9,989 bases of DNA, from contig CAZOEW010000143.1 in assembly GCA_964578935.1 (NCBI GenBank), forward strand, positions 1 to 9,989, read 5' to 3'. The stretch is from JAQYVL01 sp964578935 (GTDB lineage Bacteria > Desulfobacterota > Desulfobacteria > Desulfobacterales > SURF-7). The translations under genes and the position numbers were made by a program. The notes below the pieces were generated by a model. It saw nothing but the letters and a program-made list of their open reading frames with translations. It was not told the origin of the DNA and did no database searches. Shown in pieces: positions 5,859 through 9,989 of the stretch (positions within the stretch are counted from its first letter, which is position 1; the number at the start of each line of letters is the position of its first letter).

Positions 5859-7424
5859 ATGAAACGGAAAAATTTTTACATCCTTCTCAATCTTTCAATT
5901 GAACCTCCCGAGGAAGACCTTAAAAAAATTGAAGCCGCTATAAACAAAAAGCAAACTGAATGGAGCAGACTGCTTCGTCACCCCTCAAAAGGAATTCCGG
6001 CAAAACAACTGATCAGCCTCATCCCCGAAATACGAAAAATCATGACCGATCCTGATCTGCGCAGCAAGGAAGCAGTGGAAGCACAACATTTGCTGAAAAA
6101 AAAGAAACAGCAGAAATTTGCGGCAATTGACCGCCACCTTTCAATCTTTTTAAGCAAAGGCGCCGTGACTTCAAAAGAAATTCAGAAGCTTGTAAAACAT
6201 CATTCCGTTGAAACCGATGAAATCCTGAAATGGATGCTGAAAAAAGAAAGGGCATCACAAGCTCCGGCAAAAAAAACTCCGGACAAAAAAGAGGATACGG
6301 TACAACCCATAATCGTAAACGATGATACGGAACGGACCAGGCGTTTTCTCAAATCGTTCAACTCCGATATTGAAATAGCGGAGTCAGACGGCTCAATCCG
6401 TACCGAATATTTCGAAGCAATCGCGTCCAACGCCGTTAAATCCGGCATGGATTACAAGGAAGCCTGTAACTATATTGAAGCATATTGCAGAGTAAAAGGA
6501 TGGAAAACAACATCAAAAAAACAAAGAAACCGATTGCGGCTCATGTATGCGGCAGCCATCTCGCTGTTGCTCATCGTTTCAATCGGTTCAGCGGTTCTGG
6601 TATCGGTTTTTAAAACCAGGCATCTTTCAAAAGAATATGACGGTGTGATTGAAAAGGTAAAAAGCCAGCAAAAGCTTGAGAAAAAAAAGAAGATATTAAC
6701 CGAATATGTAAAATCCGCCAAAGAGAGCGATTTTAAAAAGAAGGCCGAGAAAGAGATTCAGCTCCTTGCCGATAAAATTATCATACGCAATTCCACAGAT
6801 GAAAAAGATTACAGAACTGCTCTGACAAAAGCAGCAGTTGAAAATTCCAACCAAAATTACGAGGAATCCGGGATGATCTATGAGACCTATTTAAAAAAGC
6901 ATCCCGACGGCATCCACGCTGAAGAATTGCGCATCAAACGATCTGAAATACCGGCTTTGCTCGATAACAGGGACTTTAAGGCGATCAAGGCCCTTTCAGA
7001 AAAAGATTATGAACCAAGGATTGAAGCATGCATTGCCTATCTCGCGAATCATCCGGATGGCATGCACCGTAATGAAGTAACCATGCTGATCGCTGAGATG
7101 GAAGAGCCCTATTACGGTTTTCTCAAAAATAAAATCGTACTCCATGAAAAAAATAAAGAGTGGGAAGAATGCATAGATCTCTGTGAACAATACGTCAAAT
7201 ACTTTCCAGGGGGACATTATTCCAATGAATTGAAAGGATTGCAGTTGTTTTTCAAGAAACAGCTCGACAACCGGATCGAGCTTGAAAATCTTATCCAAAA
7301 AGCCGAAAACAATGTCGATTCCATGGACTCCGCGAAAACGATCTATACGGAATATTTAAATGCCAACCCCAACTCACCCATCAAGCATGATGTACGAGAA
7401 CGGTTGAAAGAAATTTCAAAATAA
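5859..7424 (+). CDS. Single-pass membrane protein with J-domain-like N-terminus and Tyr/Pro repeats, function unknown
   Basis: A 521-aa lysine-rich protein that I cannot assign to a named family. Residues 5-75 read like a diverged J domain: FYILLNLSIEPPEED, a charged helix to Trp35, HPS at 41-43 where DnaJ proteins have HPD, then a helix ending in TDPDLRSKE. Residues 85-215 are charged, helical, and hold a Lys/Pro linker (about 136-146). One transmembrane helix spans about 228-250; seven Lys/Arg before it and three after favour N-in, C-out topology. Beyond a coiled-coil-like segment (about 255-310), a motif of the type Tyr-Leu-x-x-x-Pro-x-Gly-x-x-x-x-Glu recurs at Tyr344, Tyr394, Tyr445 and Tyr499, with a degenerate copy at Tyr283, about 50-60 residues apart; this suggests helical TPR-like repeats. 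The start has GGTGA 3 nt upstream. It occupies glpC's usual place but lacks its Cys motifs. Confidence 0.8.
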   Translation: MKRKNFYILLNLSIEPPEEDLKKIEAAINKKQTEWSRLLRHPSKGIPAKQLISLIPEIRKIMTDPDLRSKEAVEAQHLLKKKKQQKFAAIDRHLSIFLSKGAVTSKEIQKLVKHHSVETDEILKWMLKKERASQAPAKKTPDKKEDTVQPIIVNDDTERTRRFLKSFNSDIEIAESDGSIRTEYFEAIASNAVKSGMDYKEACNYIEAYCRVKGWKTTSKKQRNRLRLMYAAAISLLLIVSIGSAVLVSVFKTRHLSKEYDGVIEKVKSQQKLEKKKKILTEYVKSAKESDFKKKAEKEIQLLADKIIIRNSTDEKDYRTALTKAAVENSNQNYEESGMIYETYLKKHPDGIHAEELRIKRSEIPALLDNRDFKAIKALSEKDYEPRIEACIAYLANHPDGMHRNEVTMLIAEMEEPYYGFLKNKIVLHEKNKEWEECIDLCEQYVKYFPGGHYSNELKGLQLFFKKQLDNRIELENLIQKAENNVDSMDSAKTIYTEYLNANPNSPIKHDVRERLKEISK

Positions 7425-7429
7425 AAAAA

Positions 7430-8836
7430 TCAGAAATGCCTGACAACCACTTTGAGCGCCTCTTTTGTCGCCGCACACTGAAAGGCGTTTTGTATCTCTC
7501 TGGAAGGGAAAACATGGGATATGAGATCATGGGAAATGATCTCGGCGATATCCGGATTTTCCTTCAGCGTCTTCAGGGCTGTCCTGAAGTCTCCGCACCT
7601 TGAAGAGCGCAATCTCCCTCCCTTTGATATAAAATGTAAAAGAGGATTCCCTCCGGCCTCTCCCGAAAAAAGAATGGCGCCCCTTGGCCGCACGAGTGAT
7701 ATCTCCTTTGACCGGCAAGGCCGGATAATCCGATCGATCTCTTCCACGGAAGATGCAACCGCAAGATCAAAGCATGGAAGCCGATTTGCGAATTCGGAAC
7801 TTTCAAGCCTTTTGAATGCTTCAGGAGCAGGAATCCGGATGACATCCCTGTCGGGAATCTCGATCTCTCCTACCCCAGCTGCCACGTATATTTTGCTGTT
7901 TTCCCTTTTCTCATCTCTCCACATGAAATCCAAATTTTCAGCGCTGAATGGAAGAATGGAAAGCTCATCGACAACAAAAGGAGTTAAATGATCCAATCCG
8001 CAAACTTTCCGGCCGCTGGTCGATTTGAGATGAACTTCCCTTTTGGCCAGCTTTAAGGCCAGTTCAAATCCGGACTCGGTCCCTGTGGTATCATAAACCA
8101 TATCAAACCGGTTCGTTATAGACTTTTCATTCATGTCTGCCAGATCGATCTCATGGTCCGAACCCAACCTGCTGCAGCGTTCCAGAATATTTTTATATCT
8201 TGCCAGGGCATAGATTTTAAAATCAACCCCGCTGCGACGCTTGTATGCCTTCAACCCAGCAATGAGGAGCATGCCCAGTCTGCGGGGGCCCAGCACAGCG
8301 ATCTCATCACCCCTTCGGGGCGGAGAACCGGTGATCGCATGAAACGCTGCCGCGAAAGGCTCAATCAGGACGGCTGAATATTCATGAAGCCCGTGTGTGG
8401 GAACGACAGCGTTTTTTGGAGCAAGTATATAGGGTCCAAACCCTCCGGGAAGTCTGTCAATCCCCAGAACCATTCTTCCAGGGCTGTGGGTATGAAGTCC
8501 TGAGCGGCAATAGATATCCTGATCCTCTTCGCCCCGCGAGAAAGGGGTATCGTTAATTTCCACGACACATTTTTCCATGCTTCCGGGATCTTCGGCAACA
8601 ACTTCATGACCGATTACCTGGGGAAGCGGGAATGGCAGAAATCCTCTTACGAGATCTGTCGAGCAGATTCCGCACATCCGGGTCTTCATCAACCGGTATC
8701 CCGATCCAAGGGCCAGGTGTCTCCGGCCGTTTCTGAATACCTGCCATCCGGAATCGACATCTCCTTCAAACAGATAGTCGGCTTCATGAAACAAGCCCTC
8801 AGCCGTGTACTCCAATGGTTTGAAATTGATTCTCAC
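7430..8836 (-). CDS. Divergent, long MDR (zinc alcohol dehydrogenase superfamily) protein
   Basis: A 468-aa protein; usual MDR dehydrogenases have about 340-380. The N-terminal catalytic domain is clear: MCGICSTDLVRG with Cys55, then IGHEVV with His77-Glu78, and LIEPFAAAFHAI with Glu159, the typical catalytic-zinc neighbourhood. The structural-zinc lobe, usually four Cys, is replaced by a charged segment (about 95-118) keeping only Cys110. In the nucleotide-binding domain the GxGxxG loop reads GPRRLG (183-188), with Arg in place of the middle Gly. About 100 extra residues (roughly 297-400) precede a normal MDR C-terminus (RTALKTLKENPDIAEIISHD, then FPSREIQNAFQ). It starts at GTG 8836 behind AGGAA. 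It converges on the membrane protein gene with 5 bp between stops. Oxidoreductase activity is possible but unproven; the substrate is unknown. Confidence 0.82.
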   Translation of the reverse strand: MRINFKPLEYTAEGLFHEADYLFEGDVDSGWQVFRNGRRHLALGSGYRLMKTRMCGICSTDLVRGFLPFPLPQVIGHEVVAEDPGSMEKCVVEINDTPFSRGEEDQDIYCRSGLHTHSPGRMVLGIDRLPGGFGPYILAPKNAVVPTHGLHEYSAVLIEPFAAAFHAITGSPPRRGDEIAVLGPRRLGMLLIAGLKAYKRRSGVDFKIYALARYKNILERCSRLGSDHEIDLADMNEKSITNRFDMVYDTTGTESGFELALKLAKREVHLKSTSGRKVCGLDHLTPFVVDELSILPFSAENLDFMWRDEKRENSKIYVAAGVGEIEIPDRDVIRIPAPEAFKRLESSEFANRLPCFDLAVASSVEEIDRIIRPCRSKEISLVRPRGAILFSGEAGGNPLLHFISKGGRLRSSRCGDFRTALKTLKENPDIAEIISHDLISHVFPSREIQNAFQCAATKEALKVVVRHF

Positions 8837-8841
8837 TGGTC

Positions 8842-8846
8842 TTCCT
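8842..8846 (-). promoter_or_regulatory. Ribosome binding site supporting the GTG start of the MDR gene
   Basis: On the minus strand AGGAA lies about 5-6 nt before the GTG at 8836. The next in-frame ATG is Met50, inside the conserved catalytic domain, so the GTG start is preferred. Confidence 0.6.
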
Positions 8847-9099
8847 GTTCCGAATATTCAGCATGAAAAATCTTCATTCGATTGGATCTGAAACCGGTTC
8901 TGTGACTTTACCCGTGAATGAAATCCTTCACCGCGCCGAAAAGGCTGATGGCGGTTTATCTGAGGCAGGCCGCTGAAACCCTTCCGGGTCTTACCTTCCG
9001 GCAAAACCGGTTGGCCGCAAAACCAGCGAACATGATGCTATCCTGTCTGAACCGTTTCATCTTTTCCACGAAAGGCTTTGACTTCATTATGCAATAAAC

Positions 9100-9128
9100 T
9101 TGACACGTTGTCGACGATTGTTTATAAC
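9100..9128 (+). promoter_or_regulatory. Near-consensus sigma70 promoter of the ACT gene
   Basis: TTGACA (9100-9105), a 17-bp spacer and TATAAC (9123-9128) match 11 of 12 consensus positions at optimal spacing. The start would be near 9135, leaving a leader of about 90 nt with no obvious hairpin attenuator. It should be a strong housekeeping promoter. Confidence 0.68.
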
Positions 9129-9211
9129 CTCTTTAATTCCCGGCTCAAACAAGTTGTCTTTATCAAAATAACTGAAATGATGGAATAGAGAAAAGCGCCA
9201 ATACGCTAATA

Positions 9212-9218
9212 AAGGAAG
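9212..9218 (+). promoter_or_regulatory. Ribosome binding site of the ACT gene
   Basis: AAGGAAG with its AGGA core 8 nt before the ATG at 9225 is one of the best ribosome sites in the window. Confidence 0.65.
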
Positions 9219-9224
9219 AAAAAC

Positions 9225-9707
9225 ATGATCAGGACTGAAATATCTCTTTTTTTGAAAAATGCTCCGGGTGAACTCGCAAAACTTTCTTCGCTTTTGAGCA
9301 AGGCCGGTGTAAATATCGATGCGCTCACCATACAGGATGCATCGAGCTACGTTCAGGAAATATTCCGGGCGAGAGGCAAATCGATCAAAAGGATTGCATC
9401 GGTTGCCAATTACAGCTCCATAAAAATGGATTCAAACGAATTCGCATTGATACGTCTTCTGGCTGACAACCCGGACAAGGCAATCGATCTTCTTTCAAAG
9501 CATGAATATATATTCGACATCCTGCCGGTCATTGCAGTCGAGCTTGAAAACCGCCCGGGTTCGCTTGCCGCAATTACGGAAAAATTCGGAAAAGCCGGTA
9601 TCAACATCAACTATGTCTATGGATCCGTTTCTTCCTCTGATGCAAATTGTCTTTTCGTTTTCTCACCGGAAGATATCGATCTTGCCGCAAAAATCTTTAA
9701 AAAATAA
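9225..9707 (+). CDS. Tandem ACT-domain protein
   Basis: A 160-aa stand-alone protein with two ACT domains, the ligand-binding beta-alpha-beta-beta-alpha-beta module that usually senses amino acids. Domain 1 begins SLFLKNAPGELAKLSSLLSK and GVNIDALTIQD (residues 7-37). Domain 2 begins VIAVELENRPGSLAAITEKF and GININYVYGSV (102-137). Each has the Pro-Gly-x-Leu-Ala signature that forms the effector site in ACT proteins. Relatives without any catalytic domain are usually around 140-145 aa. Here about 25-30 extra residues (roughly 42-70, positively charged) split domain 1 between its first helix/strand part and FALIRLLADNPDKA. The start has AAGGA 8 nt upstream and a strong promoter. The role is probably regulatory; the effector and partner are unknown. 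Confidence 0.85.
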   Translation: MIRTEISLFLKNAPGELAKLSSLLSKAGVNIDALTIQDASSYVQEIFRARGKSIKRIASVANYSSIKMDSNEFALIRLLADNPDKAIDLLSKHEYIFDILPVIAVELENRPGSLAAITEKFGKAGININYVYGSVSSSDANCLFVFSPEDIDLAAKIFKK

Positions 9708-9718
9708 GCTGACCGTTT

Positions 9719-9989
9719 ATGAAACGTTTTCAAACAGTCGTATCTCGACTTTTTCTGTTTCTGGTTATACTCGCCTGTGCCGCACCCGCGAAAACCCTTC
9801 AAACAAACTACGACGCGCTTCAAAAAATTTATCCCAGCTACAAAAGTATCGTAAAGGTCATTTTCAAAAAACAGACCTATTTTGCACTGGCGAATTACGG
9901 AAAAATCGAAAAAATTATCAAAATCATGGAAACCGAAGAAAACAGCGATCAGTTATGGGTCGTACTGGATGCAGACGGAAAACTGGAAG
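9719..9989 (+). CDS. Exported small protein or lipoprotein, N-terminal part (3' truncated by window end)
   Basis: The first 90 codons are present and the frame is open to the window end. The N-terminus is a clear export signal: MKRFQTVVSR, then a hydrophobic core LFLFLVILA, then Cys20. ILAC could serve as a lipobox, although Leu at -2 is uncommon. Alternatively, signal peptidase I could cut after APA (residues 22-24). The mature part is lysine- and tyrosine-rich (YPSYKSIVKVIFKKQTYF) and ends in LWVVLDADGKLE; I do not recognise it. It begins 11 bp after the ACT stop with no gap for a promoter, so it is probably co-transcribed with it, although its ribosome site is weak. Confidence 0.7.
   Translation, partial: MKRFQTVVSRLFLFLVILACAAPAKTLQTNYDALQKIYPSYKSIVKVIFKKQTYFALANYGKIEKIIKIMETEENSDQLWVVLDADGKLE

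Larger units (their letters stand above)
8837..9224. other. 388-bp intergenic region between divergent MDR and ACT genes
   Basis: There is no gene here that I can support. Bases 8931-8954 can fold into a GC stem (CCGC with GCGG, inner GCC with GGC around a GAAAA loop). Bases 8980-9030 are rich in short repeats: CTTCCGG twice, and CCGGCAAAACCGG followed by GGCCGCAAAACC. AACCGGTT occurs both near 8893 and near 9003. A 59-codon ORF (8918-9097, +) has no ribosome site. No known riboswitch or small RNA was recognised on either strand. The right end holds the ACT gene promoter; no convincing MDR promoter was seen. Confidence 0.5.

Noticed and set aside
7521..7991. 156-aa plus-strand ORF opposite the MDR gene
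   Set aside because: The minus-strand frame carries clear MDR motifs throughout, so this is a shadow ORF.
8860..9060. Cobalamin-, glycine- or molybdenum-cofactor-type riboswitch in the MDR-ACT gap
   Set aside because: The conserved boxes of these classes could not be found on either strand; only generic GC stems are present.
8918..9097. 59-codon ORF on the plus strand in the MDR-ACT gap
   Set aside because: It has no ribosome binding site, a composition without a recognisable domain or signal, and only marginal length. It overlaps the repeat-rich stretch.
1..9989. Mobile elements, CRISPR arrays, tRNA genes or phage genes
   Set aside because: No regularly spaced repeats, transposase or integrase motifs, tRNA cloverleaf features or phage-like proteins were seen.

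Overview
The window looks like chromosomal DNA of an anaerobic, Gram-negative, moderate-GC bacterium, most likely a Desulfobacterota-type (deltaproteobacterial) organism. This is an inference from gene content: an anaerobic-type GlpA/GlpB glycerol-3-phosphate dehydrogenase under a GlpR repressor, a tandem-ACT protein, an SLC13-type carrier and a crotonase. No rRNA or other marker gene is present to fix the taxonomy. I saw no transposase, integrase, phage gene, CRISPR array or tRNA.

Layout. Bases 1-110 are the 3' end of an SLC13/DASS-type transporter (+). Bases 305-1084 encode a crotonase-fold acyl-CoA enzyme (-), divergent from ridA (+, 1277-1654). ridA converges on glpR (-, 1714-2568) across a short AT-rich gap with inverted repeats. 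glpR is divergent from glpA (2849-4414) and glpB (4411-5763), which overlap by ATGA. Their shared 280-bp control region holds a 20-bp sequence that fits the E. coli GlpR operator consensus at 19 of 20 positions. The usual third gene, glpC, is absent. In its place, behind its own good sigma70-like promoter, is a 521-aa single-pass membrane protein of unknown function (5859-7424), with a J-domain-like N-terminus and a repeated Tyr/Pro motif after the membrane segment. It converges, with only 5 bp between stop codons, on a long divergent MDR (zinc alcohol dehydrogenase superfamily) protein (-, 7430-8836). A 388-bp non-coding stretch follows, ending in a near-consensus promoter for a tandem-ACT protein (9225-9707). 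The window ends inside a gene for a small exported protein or lipoprotein (9719 onward).

How the parts work together. GlpA and GlpB would oxidise sn-glycerol-3-phosphate to dihydroxyacetone phosphate, and GlpR would repress them unless glycerol-3-phosphate is present. Because GlpC is missing, electrons must reach the membrane through a partner encoded elsewhere or through an unconventional one. RidA is a general clean-up enzyme for reactive enamine/imine intermediates. The crotonase, MDR and ACT genes look like separate transcription units that happen to be adjacent.

The points most worth a second look are the glpC-less glpAB locus with its membrane protein, the crotonase with an altered active site (Asp/Tyr/Asp), the MDR protein lacking a structural-zinc lobe and a normal nucleotide-binding loop, the ACT protein with an insertion in its first domain, and the GlpR-like operator.
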